Shown: positions 1 to 12,500 of the stretch, piece by piece
Position numbering within the stretch: position 1 is the stretch's first letter
Layout of the letters: each line of letters starts with the position of its first letter
Source: Strigamia acuminata
Lineage: Eukaryota > Arthropoda > Chilopoda > Geophilomorpha > Linotaeniidae
DNA: 64,000 bases
NCBI GenBank assembly: GCA_949358305.1
Contig: OX442314.1
Location: forward strand, 11,463,060 to 11,527,059
Reading direction: 5' to 3'
Notes under the pieces: generated by a model
What the model was told of the DNA's origin: nothing
Database searches by the model: none
What the model saw: only the letters and a program-made list of their open reading frames with translations
Made by a program: the position numbers and the translations under genes

Positions 1-1543
1 AAACGCGAGGTTATTTAATCGCCTGTGGACGGAACTGCGCCCACCTGACCTGTGGACCCGGTCTGAGCATTCAACACGGTTGTGTACGCAGGTGCAATGC
101 AGTCTCTGTTTTTGTCAATTTTAACGTGGGTTCACGAGGTGAAAGTTGATTTTTTTTCACCCAGCACGTGCGTGGACGAATGTACGATAATTCCATCAAG
201 GATGAGATATCCGACCGTAGTTTGTCTAACACCTGGTGACCAGGTGAGAATCATACTTAGTGATAAACACCAAATAAGGAATTGCCGAACAAGGTGTGTA
301 GAAAATGGAAGAAAAGAGTTTCCAGCTGCGAAAAGTAATTTTATATGTTAAAATAAAAAAGAGAAAAAATGAAAAAATGAGAAATTGTGCGTTTGTTTTG
401 GACTTCGTGACGCCGTTGGTTAATAGAGAAAGAAGAGAGGGGAGAAGGAATGTAACGACATCACTTGTATGCCAGTAGTGCGAGGGTAAGACGAGGTGTA
501 GGTGCTTGAAACCATAAGTAGGATGAATAAAGGAAGGACATGACCGGTTGGTGGATCCTTCGTCTGATAAACTCCATTTCTGTGATTAGTTTTTATGGCA
601 CAAGTGGCAGAAGTGGCGCGGTGGTTTCCACCGGGAAGAAAAGTAAACTAACAAAGAGGGGAGGAAAGTTGTGGTCAATGTACTTCAACTTTCCCATGTA
701 ATGTGCGGTCTTTATTACGTTATGTAAAAGAGATGCAACTTGCCTTGTATCTTGTAATCTCAGGAATGTAAATGGTCAGTTTTCTTTCCGTATGTGACTG
801 AGGGATTAATTTTTTTAAGTTATAATGTTGGATGCGCAACACTTTTGCTCGAGTTTTGCATTTTAGAAAAATTATTTTTAAATTTTTGCAAATTTTGCTA
901 AAATTATTTGGGGTGAAAAAATAAAAATATTTTTTATGTTTTTGTTTTAAATTAGATATTTTTTTTTTTTTTTTTTTAAAAAAAAATTCTATTAAACAAC
1001 TCATTTTGCATCCTGCTGCCAACGTGCACTGATTTCATCTCGTCTTATTAATATGAATAAAGCACTCCTGTGTGGTCATTTAAGTAAGAGCGAAATGATA
1101 AATAATAACAATAATTATTATAGTAAACGACTGATAAATTAAATCTCTTTTAATATCTAAAACACACGTTTTTGCAAAACTGGTTGTAACGAGGAAGGGA
1201 AAGAAGTGCTATCATGCGATTAGATTTAATATCACTCATTTGCATTAATTTAATTTTTTTTGTTGTCCGTTTTTCTAATTTTTACGAGGCATTCATTCGG
1301 CGAAAGGGTTTCGTTCTCAGGACTTGGCTGTCACGATACGTGATAAAACGTGTTGTATATGTGCGTTACGTGGTGACGTCTTTCTCGGGTGGACAGATGG
1401 AGGCACCCGTGAGACGTTAAGATTTAAACAGCAGATAAGGAAGGGAATAATTTTAGAGAAAAGTCTAAAAGAAAAAAACAAAAGGCGTTTTGAGTGCGAA
1501 TTTTTAAGTAGTTAGGGGAGGTGTTATCAGGTGGCACGGGTGC

Positions 1544-1630
1544 CCCTCGTGGAGCGTCCATGCATAAGTCACGAATTGCGGGGGAGGATGTAGTCGATCG
1601 ACCCTCGTCCATTGGCGGGGTCCACGAGGG
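1544..1630. repeat. GC-rich block with 10-bp inverted pair
   Basis: CCCTCGTGGA (1544-1553) and TCCACGAGGG (1621-1630) are exact inverted copies 67 bp apart. They lie in a CpG-rich block (about 1520-1745) that also has a CCAAT-like ACCAATCACT. The block stands out from the AT-rich surroundings and may be a regulatory element; no gene is visible next to it. Confidence 0.45.
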
Positions 1631-4600
1631 ACGCAAATTTGAGCACGATGACACGGCAACCTTGGCCGTCTCATGCACTTTTAAAACCCCGGGTGGCCCA
1701 CAACCAATCACTGATCTCGAGTGGACCGCCACAATCGCGACAAGAACCATTTTACCTATAAAAAGTTAATTCTTGCTCTGACTTTTCGCTTCTTTTTTCT
1801 TTGGGAAGGAAAGAAAAAAGAAAAAAAAAATTAAAAATGGAAAGAAAAACAATTAAATTTTTATTTGGGAAATTTTAGACAATTTTATTTATTAAGAAAG
1901 GGGAAAATGTTTTACACTCGTTTTATCTCGGTCGATGCGATTTCTAATAACAAATAAATAAATAAATAAGACTTGTCTAATATTATTTGTTATTAAAAAA
2001 AATTTAAATTCAGAATTGTGAAGTCGAAATCAGATTCTGAGTAATTTTTTTTTGCTTCCATCGACGTTAATGAATGGACGTATAAAAACATGTGTGAGAC
2101 GATTCAATTTTCTAAGCAATTTTCGAAATCACTTATTCATAAATGAATTGCAGCAAAGCACGGGGGCAGCATATCTCGAATTTTTGATGAAAACAATTGA
2201 AGGAAATTTTTTTAAATTAAACAAAAAAAAAAAAAAAAAAAAATGCATCACAAAGCACCAATTTCCTACTCAAAACTTGATCACATAATTCCACCCATCA
2301 ATTTAAAAAACATTATTATTTACTATTTATTATTATTTATTTATTAATTATTATTATTTGCTTATTTTTATATTTTTATGATTTTTTTTCCCTTTTTTTT
2401 CTCTTCAGATGGCGTTTTCTTTCGGATGTCGAGAAAAGAAAAATTACTTCTTAATAAGAGGCACATGCCATGGCGACCAGTTTGAAGTTGACAGGCGAAG
2501 GCCAGCACGCGCATCGTTTGCAGTCCTTCGAAAATTAATGCCGCCACCCACGCCACGGCAAGCCCACAATTAATATGCACGGTGCAGCGTCGCACGCACG
2601 GGGGCTGATGGCCGACAGATGTAGATTAGGTGGCGAATGGGCTCGACCCTCGGCCTTCCCTCAGCCACTGTCGTTTTTGCAGCAGAGGCACGCAGAGCTT
2701 ATCGCCCGAGTGCAGGAGGCGACGGACGCTCTCTGACGAACGCGAGGCGAGGCGAGGCGAGGGGGACACGTACGTAGAAAAATGTGGGCGCATACGTTTT
2801 AACCCTTTTTTATGAATAAATTGATTAAAAGCGTCTTAGAAAGGGAAGAAAAAGCGTCTGGGGAGGAAAAAAGATGAGAGGATTTGCCAAGTTTAATTAA
2901 CTCTGGAGTTTATTGAGGTGCAATAAACTCGCCCCCCTTTTTATTTACCCCGTCGTAGACTTTTTTTTAATTGGGATAATCAGTTAAGAAAGTTGTTAAT
3001 GAGTTTGGTCAGTTTTTAGTTGTTGTTTTTTGTTTTGTTTGGAGCGCCCATCACTTGTCGCTGCGTTTTTGTTTGGCACGTGACGTGTGGCCATCTCTAG
3101 GGAGGGCGTTGGTCAGCGAGGGTGTGGGATGTGGGTGGTGACAGCGACGCGTCGTTGCCATGACTACGTTGGGTTTACGTTGAGTGGCAAATGGAAGTAG
3201 CGGTGACTCGGAACGAGATTTGTGCATCTTAAGCAGTTCGTGGTTTTGATAAAACATTTTTTTTTCGTTCCGTCTATTGTGTAGACGCGTCGTATTTTTT
3301 CCTGACTTTTATCGTTCCTTCCAAACCGGGTACTGTTTGTTTATGGACAGTGTGGTATTTTCTACTCAAGACGCTCGTATCTGCTCCAGGAGAGGTAGTG
3401 GCAGTGCAAAAACAATATATTACATTTTGTGAACATTAAATGAACGAGTCTGCAATTTTTGATGTCGCCAAATTCAATCTAAATAGTGTTTATGCAATTA
3501 TGCGCGTGATTGGTGGAACTGATATCGTGTGACAAATCCAAAAGTGCGAAAATCGCATTTCAAACTTTTATTTCTAACAAAAGTTGTGTTAATTTTTTAA
3601 GAGGTTGAGGTGGTGGGGTAGTTTAATTTTGTTTCGGTCGTAAAAATAAAACAAGGGATCGGGGAATTGTTTGCGACGATTGGCAATTGGAGAAAACAGC
3701 AACATTTGAGGTTTGCAATCGAGTTGCATGACTTAACACGCCGCTCGAACACTCGAACGAGTTAACTTTATTTTTTATTGCACCAATTGGTGAAGTGAGT
3801 TTGTGCGCGTGACATTAGCATTTGGTTCATTGCAAGATGCTGGAAATTGCTTTCTTTTTCCTCTGTCGCGCGCAGCTATCCGCCGTTAGTTTGTACCGTC
3901 ACCGTCCGAGGGCGCTTCTCCTAATTTCCCATCGACTCGATTCAACATGTGCGCTGGCTGGCACGCCGTGATCGGTCGACTGAATTGGAGGGGAAATGGC
4001 GGTTTTCTTTGCAAATGAGGTGACGCTAAATCAGCACAACAAAATCCTACTTTGTTTATTTCTTGTTTCATGAATAAAATTTACTGCTCGCTTGAAAAAG
4101 AAAGAAAGATAAAAAAAATATATACAATTTTGCAAGCTGGAGTTTTCAAAGATGGAGGTCAAATCGAGGCTTGTTGCAGATGAACCAGAGACGCAATGAC
4201 CCTTCGTATCAGCAGCTTTTCATTTCTTTTGTGGTCGTAAAACGGGGGTGGGAATGTTTAAGAAAAGGGATAAACATGCAAAGTGTCTTCAGCCTTTTTG
4301 ATTTATGGCTGACGTGTCATTGAGATGCGCAGCTATTTTTTATTTATTGTGTCAGAGAAGAAAAGAATTGACTTTTCAATATTTCTTTGATGCACAGTCA
4401 ATTCAATGCTCGATTCACGCTCGAGTTTGGGCTTAAAAATCGTTTTGGCGCGTCTTAATTTTATTGTTTCGTTTTTTTTGTTTCGTTTGCCACTTTGTTC
4501 TTCCGTGTGGCATTATTATTAATATTGCATCTCATCAAGTGTAGCTTAATGCCACGACTAATTAATGAGATGAAAACAACACAAATATTTCCCCAAAGTC

Positions 4601-5390
4601 TTTTCTCAAACACATTCGGTTATTGAGATGAGAAAGGAGCAGGATGTGCACGGGAAGGAAACATAATTAATAATTATTTCCTACAAGTATCATGTTGTGA
4701 TCTCAACTTGAATGGTAGTAAACAAGTTGATCACCTAATTAACCGTCACCCCTTCTTTTCACACCCTCTTCAATAAATATCAGGAGAAAACTCAAATAGC
4801 AATTATTCAAAATTATTTATTTTTATGGCGACAGTCGATCCTTTTTTCTCGAGGCTTACACATTCTCCCGACAGACGGAGACAAGCGCGCTATTGCCGGG
4901 CGGCCATGACTGCGTCGCCGAAAGAGACCTTAATTTCTATAAATCTGGCCTTTTATTTGGGTTTTGAAAGTGTAGTGTGAGGAATTTTGAATTAGAAGTC
5001 AAAATTGATTTATTTTTTTTGATTGTGTACTGTGGTATTGTGGGAAAAAAGAGAAGAATGAGGGTGAGAGAAGAGTTCAAAGTGGACATCTCTTCACGTG
5101 CCAATAAACAAGGAGTGTGATGACAAACCAAAGCCTCGTCTGCATACTAAAAGATGGCATCTGTCCGAAAGGGTCCAGTTGTGTTGACAACGCCATCTGC
5201 ATTGCCAATATCGCATCCCAGTGTAATCCACTGATATTTTAAAATATGCATGCGACAAGGGATGCAATTTAAACTTGTGTCGGATTGATCTCTCAGCACG
5301 TACGCCGGGTCATCCAAACCAGCAACGAAGAAGACAAAAAAATATAGAATACAGAAATCTTTATTTGCATTTTAAATTTAAATTTATTAG

Positions 5391-5407
5391 ATTTATTTTT
5401 ATTTTTA

Positions 5408-5438
<31 letters not shown>

Positions 5439-5471
5439 TTATTTTATTTTATTTTATTTTATTTTATTTTA
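5391..5471. repeat. (TTTTTA)n then (TTTTA)n microsatellite
   Basis: A run of ATTTTT units changes to ATTTT units. Low-complexity; no coding value, although a translated ORF crosses it. Confidence 0.95.
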
Positions 5472-6245
5472 GTGAGAACACGTGGTCGTAATTAAAGGTG
5501 TGCGATAAGTTGCCATGGGAACATCATGTTGAGATCAGTGGTGCGAAGACAAATGAGCTCATCAACAATGTGCTAATGGTTGACAATCCGACAATTTATC
5601 TATTTTACAGATAACCGGGAACATCTGTTGAAAATTTCCTGCCATTTGGCTTGAGGGTGATGCCAGCGCCATTTTTTTCCTCTCCCGGCTTGTATATGGC
5701 GTACATGAATTCTCCGCATTTGGTTGGCAGCGCTGAAGATTACTTTTTTTTTAATTCATGATAATTTTTCTCCATGGATTAATTAAGTGCACTATGTCAA
5801 GTTTACAATGTTGATTTTTTTATGACGTTGATAAGGAGTTTTTTTTTTTTTCTGCTCTCCTCCCTCTTTTTCTTCTTTGGTTTGAGTATATCGCGTAAAT
5901 TATCTTTTCTTACAAGTGCAGACAAACGACGAGAGCATTAAGAAATTAATTTTGCGCGCACCCGATCTTATCATTGAGACGACGGAAGCTCAGCAGCTGA
6001 GAAACGCAAGAAAATCACTTGTTCCGCACCCCTCGCTCGTCAAAACACAAGATCGTTGGGTACCACGGCCATTTTATTTTTTTAATTAATAAAATCGAAG
6101 CGTCAGCGCCATCTTGTGATCAATTTCCAAAGTTGTTTAGAGGATCCAGGCAGCTTTAAAGTGGGATATAAATGACACGTTGAGAGGAAAACGAGTTTTC
6201 AATTTTGAAAAAAAAAAAAAAAAAGGAAACAAACAAAAATTGGGA

Positions 6246-6272
6246 GATGTTTTATTACAGTAATAAAACATC
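6246..6272. repeat. 27-bp perfect palindrome
   Basis: Two 13-bp arms, GATGTTTTATTAC and its complement, around one central A. No flanking duplication is obvious. Confidence 0.85.
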
Positions 6273-6479
6273 CTGGAAGTAAAAAAAATGATTTACAATA
6301 CACAAAAAATCAGTGAATTTTAAAGAGGAATGAGGAAAATTCATGGGATTTTTCGTGTTTACATGTAAATTTTAAAACCACAGAGATCAAACGTTAACCT
6401 CCAGTTCTAAAAACAAACCAGAGCTTAGACAACACGTGTAAACAACAGTTTTGCTCAAAACATTAAAAATATATATTTT

Positions 6480-6629
6480 TTAGACTTCTAAACCTGATGT
6501 TTAGAAAGTCTATTAAAACGGTCATGTCTGTCTGTCCGTCCGGGCACTTCCGGCTTCATTCCACTTTTCATGACGTCATTTCCGGAAGCGTCTAAATCCA
6601 ACATTCGGTTTAGGGGTTTAGAAGTCTAA
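6480..6629. mobile_element. miniature inverted-repeat element, 150 bp
   Basis: Perfect 15-bp inverted ends: TTAGACTTCTAAACC (6480-6494) and its complement (6615-6629). The interior has TGTCTGTCTGTCCGTCCGG and an inner inverted pair CACTTCCGG / CCGGAAGCG around a TGACGTCA palindrome. A TA target is possible but is part of the repeat. Superfamily not assigned. Confidence 0.65.
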
Positions 6630-6631
6630 TA

Positions 6632-6653
6632 TGTAATGCGTCCGTGCATTACA
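6632..6653. repeat. small hairpin, 8-bp arms
   Basis: TGTAATGC and GCATTACA around a 6-nt loop, three bases after the inverted-repeat element ending at 6629. It may be part of a larger composite element. Confidence 0.6.
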
Positions 6654-8781
6654 GATGTTTACTTGTTAAAAATTAATATCTTGTGAAGATGACCGGCAAT
6701 GATCAAAAGACCTTTGGAATACTAACATCGCAATTGAAATAGAAGTCCACATTTTAAAATCTTCTGAATTACGAATCAAATATGAAATGTTACATGTTTT
6801 ATACCGCAGTTTTCTTTCCTTTTATTGTGTATAACTGTACGTAACTATCGTCTTTTCTTCATAAACCCTTCCTTTGGCCTTTTATCTTGCGGCTATTTTG
6901 TGTTTTCTCTTCTTCACCAGCAGATTTAATTAAAAGTGTAAGGAGAAAAGATAAGAATTTTTTTCCTCCTTCTTCTTCTCGCTCTCTGCCACACGTTTGA
7001 CATGACAAAAGAGCCAGTGGACACCTGTTTCGAGTGAAAAGTTACACCTGGCAGCGATCCTGGCGGTGTCTTTGAGAAATTCTGTCTCCAAGCGTGTGAA
7101 ACTCGATAAAAAGGTGCTCTGGACCACGACTGCCACGCGATAACACTCGCCATTGCCCCTGCGGACAGTTCTTGTTCGTTTCAACCTTTCTTTCTCACTT
7201 TTTTTTGCTTTCTAGTTTCATTTCCTGACATGCATTTTTTTCTTCTTCATTTCTTTCAGACTTTTACCTTCTTCCAATCTGCATAAACGATTCTGGTCCT
7301 GCTTTTGATGACAGTCTGTCAAGGATGCCAACGAATAAGAGTCACGAGCACGAAGCATTACAGGTACAGGCGCCATGTTAGATGCCACATTAGTGTCAAG
7401 AGAGGATAGTATAATGGCTGTCGACTCATGCCTCATCATCGACTGTCAATTGAACAACAATTTCCCCCACTGGCAACCATGGACAAACTTTTGATAAAAA
7501 TGTGAGGTCATAGCAACGACTGTTTGTAGATTGGAAACTAAAGTTTCCATTTTGCTGCTAGTAATTGGAAAATTGCTAAATCTTAATTTCAAAAAAATAA
7601 TAATAGTAACAATAATAAGCTGCAGTAAAAAAGTTTCTAGGTTGTATCGAATTACGTCCAGGAAATGTGGAATTTTTTAGCATTGCCGCAACATTGTTTA
7701 TCTTTTGCCCCTAGAGCTTTACTGCAGTTCACGAACTAATAAAATATACGGTAGTCTATAGTAATTCCTCGGATATAAATGGAAGAAATGTTGAAATCAG
7801 TTTTTTTCAACAGATTTACGGATTATTATGCATGATCATACACTAAGTGCAGTGTGTTAATATTACTTTAATATGATTAAACATGAAGATACTACAAGGT
7901 TAATGGTTTACAATATGGGTAAGGAAGCGATACAAGACTTTTACGTGATTAGTTATTACATAGTTTGCAGCTGATACTTTTCTGTTATAACTGTAATATG
8001 TATTGGAAAACTCAGAACGAACAGATCTTACGCTATAAATGAAAATAGCGCAGCTAATCCGGTAGTTTTACACTATTTATGTTAATAATACGTCACTCAC
8101 TTGTCAGCTGAAATGCAAATGTATTACTTCAAATTGTTGCCATTTGCATTTTTCGCTTCGGAGACGTGTATGAATCAAATGACACTTATTGGAAAGTTAG
8201 TTAAACAACAAATGCGGTTACAATTAGTAAAAATGGTGTAACATGATTGTTTAGGCACTGTAACATGAACAACTGCTTCGGTGTTCTGATTATAAGCTGC
8301 GACTGGATCGTATTTATCCTTTATTTTATCCCTTCAAATCTTCAAAATTAAGATTGCTTCGCACATGTTGCGTGCTCTTTGACAATAAGTTAGAACAGAA
8401 ATTTTGACAAAATTGTTATTGTTTACAATAATTGTTAAGTTTTGTTACTCTCTGCTCGTATTTTCAAGTAATAATGACATTGAGAGCTTTTTAAATTCAT
8501 TTTCACAACAAAATTGATTTAGAATTATAAATCTAGCGTAATTACCCTGAATTAATTTTTTCTTCAGGTCTCTATCGTAACACCCCGTGTTGTAATAGGG
8601 ACTCGCGCACTAATTGCAAATCTCAACTTTCCACGCGTTTAAATAGAGATCCGTGGTCTAATGGAGACCCGTGCACAAAAAGAGAAAACACGATACACAT
8701 TTCACACACTTTTGTTACACTATTTCTAATATAAAACTAAGGAAAATTGTAAGAAAAAAGTACGTGCCGCAAACTGTTCTT
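6654..8781. other. intergenic DNA, no gene seen
   Basis: No coding-like ORF. Near 8590-8680 two similar phrases (TAATAGGGACTCGCGCAC and TAATGGAGACCCGTGCAC) recur about 60 bp apart; they may be remains of the Gypsy element whose gag relic follows. Confidence 0.5.
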
Positions 8782-9481
8782 CTAAACTTGTTGAAAGGGT
8801 TGACTTGTAGGAGAGCGTGGCCTCACGACCAGATCGAGCAGACTTGTATTCTTGTGGGCGATGGTGTGGACATCAGGTGTGGGCAACAGGGGCAGCGACC
8901 GGTTGGGGTAGAACGGCATCAGAGGCGTCGTGGCGTTGTGGACTGGAGCTGGTCTCGTTGCAGCTGAAGAAAGGCAGGCGGACTTAATGTGGCCCTCCTT
9001 AATGTGGCATTTTGCGCGTTTGTAACTGCAATCGGATTGGCGATGTTTCTTGGAGTCACACGAGAGGCATTTCTCAGCACGATTAGACGTCTGCTGCGGG
9101 CTGCTCGATTGTTGCGACGACAGCTGCTGACCACGCGTGGTGGTGTTACCATTTTTGTTGTTGTTGATGCGCTTACCATTTGACGAGGGACCAGGGGCTC
9201 TCCAACTCTTTGGCGATGGCCTGCTGGTACGCCTTCACGAAGGTCAGGTCGGCCTGACCGATTAGCGCTTGCTGGACATTGTCCATCCGCAAGCCCGCAA
9301 CGAAGCGGTCACACAGCTGGCTCTGTAGCTGATCACCGTAGTTGCAGTATTTAGAGAGAACATGCAATGCCATGGCGAAGTTTGCGACCGATTCAGCTGG
9401 GCCCTGGACACGGGTGTTGAAGCGAAAGCGTTCTGTGGCCAACAATGGTTTAAGATGTTGATGGTCGGTCATCGAAGCCAT
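8782..9481 (-). pseudogene. Ty3/Gypsy-type retrotransposon gag relic (capsid fragment plus zinc knuckle), frameshifted
   Basis: The first frame (9481-9173) reads ATERFRFNTRVQGPAESVA followed by LSKYCNYGDQLQSQLCDRFVAG and an LTFVKAYQQAIAKELE ending. This is the retrotransposon gag core of K02A2.6-like Gypsy elements. After about 9195 the sequence continues in another frame, open to a stop at 8784-8782. That part is a Gln/Asn/Ser-rich linker and a zinc knuckle CLSCDSKKHRQSDC (C-x2-C-x4-H-x4-C), then a degraded second knuckle CHIKEGHIKSAC that lacks a cysteine. The N-terminal part of gag is missing: a start-like ATG sits only a few residues before the core, which suggests an internal deletion. 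No protease or reverse transcriptase follows. It is a dead fragment downstream of BCL11. Confidence 0.85.
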
Positions 9482-9520
9482 GGAAAATGTCGAAATTTAG
9501 GCCTAACAGCGTGGTTCAAT

Positions 9521-9540
9521 GTCGAGTCTCGTTGCCAATT
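9521..9540 (-). other. primer-binding-site-like sequence and LTR edge of the Gypsy relic
   Basis: Upstream of the gag relic on the minus strand the sequence is ACGACA, then AT, then TGGCAACGAGACTCGAC. A tract starting TGG (complement of a tRNA CCA end) two bases after a CA dinucleotide is the expected LTR / primer-binding-site junction. The LTR itself would lie above 9540; I could not find a second copy in the window to define it. Confidence 0.5.
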
Positions 9541-12500
9541 GTCGTGATCTTCTAACAAGTAAGCTTGTTGAATTGGTTGAGGAGTAGGAGAGAGCAATGA
9601 GCAAGCACGACTGACCGGCTTGGTTACATTAGCTAGACTGTGTTTTTTGATTTTAAACTAAACAAAAGTGGCGCTCCTCAAGAAAAACATGAGAAAAATC
9701 TAAACAAAGGGAGTGGAGTAAACAGTCCAAAGATGCAATCAAGGAGTGGGTTACCAACATGGGTTATTTTGTTGTTTATAGCGTTAGTTTATCGCGTTTC
9801 ATAGGACAAAGTACGTTCCTGGCAAAGGTTTAGACAATTGTGTGATCTTATTTCAATTTGAAAAAAACAAGATTTATCGTGTTAATTGAGATTTTGTCAT
9901 GCGGTATTCATAAATGTCAGAAAAGTTGATTTCAATATTTACCGTTTGTATAAATTTACACATTTCAGTATAAGCACTGGATTGACTAATATTTTAAACC
10001 AATTTGAAAATGCAAGAGATATATATAAAGGACACCTATGGTCAGCCCATGGGCACCGATTCGAGTAATTTGAAAACAACAAACTTTGGCAGATTATTTT
10101 TATTGTTTTCAGCTGCAATTAGCTATGGACATCAATCTGTTTTGAAGCCCAGTGCACCAATTCGACCCACTTGTCTTTTTTTCTGCTCAAACAGGGATGA
10201 GGCAGTTCTGATTGACGTTTCTGGCCTTGAAATCGTGAGATTGTAAATATAAAGTTAAACAAGAAAGAAAAATTCTAAAGCTAACACGAACACGTGGATA
10301 CTTGTTTGAAATATTATCTGCCTGGCTAATCTTCTAAACAAGAATTATGATGAAAACCACAGATTACTCAGTATGGATGTGCTTTGCTATTTTATTTTGA
10401 AAATATCTCGCCTGATTAAAAGCTTCCAATAACCCGCTCTGTCCATGGTGATAGCAATTCAATTCGTACAGAGCTAAAAATGGATAATATTTACAAATTG
10501 ATGATATTTATATGAACTAATTGCAGGTAAATAAAATATATGTTGCTGTATTGCAATAAAAACGTTGAATAAAAAAAAAATTGGATCGATGTCACGTAGA
10601 GGGCGTTGGCAGAGGTCACGTGGTCAGCCGCCATGCCAAGTGCAAATCTCTGTTGAAGCAAGATGAGTGATGGTTGCTGTTACTTAATCCCTAGCGACTA
10701 CCTAAATGGCCAGAAATGAGTCAAACGACGAATCCTCACCCAAAATAATACACAATTAGGAGAATTAAATTTTCAGTCTCCACTGCTTTAGGTAATTAAT
10801 TCCAATCCCTTGGAGTAAATCTGCAACAAACATATATTAAGTAAATCGTTGTTGAAGTGACAATTACTGGAAATTATTATTATTGGAAATAATAATTGGC
10901 AAATGTAAACTTAGATCCGAAAACGGTAAAGCCATGCAGGAAAGCCAAGTTAGCCTGCAACAGCAACACCTTGACTATCCTTAAACAAGAAAGTGAGTAA
11001 AATAGTTTTAAATATAAATTTTAAATACAGGTAGTTTGTTTCAATTTTTTGGTTAGTTAATACAGAGTTGAGGATTTAATTTGGGTCAGCGCATCGTGTC
11101 CTTTTTTGAGTGTTTCTCACGCATCTGCAATCAATGTTTGCGTGTGAAGCTTGCGGTCATTACTTGGGCAAGGGCCAGGCGCGTGTTTCTACCTGGCCAT
11201 CAAGCGACTGACGGATGGCGAGGTCCTAATCAATAGAGTTGCCCATCCCACTCGGCTCACCTGCCTCACCCCCAGTACACTGCAATCTCGAACCAAATTT
11301 CTATCTGCTCTTGACATCTACTAATTAGTGATTTCATAAGAGTCCAGCTAATGTTGAAAATGTTATTTTAGCAACAAAAAATTATTTTTAAAATAGTGTG
11401 GCTTAATGATTTTCGAAATAATGTAATTTTTTCTTGCTGCATATTTTTGGTAGATTTTCGCATTTCTCACCAGTGGTATAAACATTACAAAGTCCACAAT
11501 TTAAATATTTCAAAAGATGATGATTTTCAATGTCTATTTCCTTTAGATTGAGTGTCTAGCATCTTACTTGTTTTCTTGTAGTGTGGCTACTTCTATTTCT
11601 TTCTCTTTCATCAACTTACTGCTGCTGCTGTCTGCTGTAATTGCTTCTGAAGAGGTACCTATATATTTTTCTGTCGTCTCAGACGACTCAGACCTTGTGT
11701 GCATTTTTTCTTTCATCTGTGCTTTTTATTTTCAGTTCAACTTGTATATCAACTCCCAATTTATGACATTATTTTCTTGTATATGAAATGGTAATTTTGT
11801 TTACTTAAATTATGTCTAGTTTGTTTTCAGGGCCGTATTTTGGAAGAATTAATTTGGAAAAAAACTTTTGACATTTTAGATGCATTTTCTTTTATTTATT
11901 CGTATTTTTTTTAAAAAACAAATTAAAAAAATGGCCCTAAAATGGCAAATCCAGTCCTGTTTGTTTCATTTAAGTGTTGTTCCAGAGCTTCAAAGAGACG
12001 ACAGGGATGACGTCACCCTTTTAGCACTTTTCCCATTTCGCCTCGCGATTCTAAAATAAAAGAAAAGTGTTTTCCTGTATTCATTTAATTCATTTAATTA
12101 TAGATTGATGTTGTCATGCAACAAGGAAAAATATAAATTGGGAAATTAAATTCCATTTGATATCGTAAAATGATGGAACTTGGTATGCAAGCTTAGTAAT
12201 TGAAACCATTCTGTAATAAAAATGAAATAAAAAGTATTTCTATTTTTATATCTTACAATTTTTTTTCCGACTTGAAACAGCAAACGAAGGGACAGGTATT
12301 ACATAATATTATGTAAAATTGCTATTTCTTTATTTTCAGATTCTTAAAAACAAGAAATTAGATAGTAAGGTAACTTAGAAACGCAATTAATTTTGACAGG
12401 AAGTGGGGCATGGGCGAGCCAGAACAGCAATTTGGTTGCTGGGCAGCGTCCACTTTGCTCGGCATTTCGAATGGCGCGCAAACCGGATGGATGATGCGAA

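Larger units (their letters stand above)
1..6245. other. intergenic DNA, no gene seen
   Basis: AT-rich, with chance ORFs under 110 codons that show no family resemblance. The GC-rich block at about 1520-1745, a moderately GC-rich stretch at 2580-2780 and the microsatellite at 5391-5471 are the only notable features. Confidence 0.6.

Noticed and set aside
11568-11786. 72-codon ORF with a hydrophobic leader-like start (LLLLLSAVIASEE)
   Set aside because: The rest is Phe/Ser-rich low complexity; no mature domain or conserved cysteines follow.
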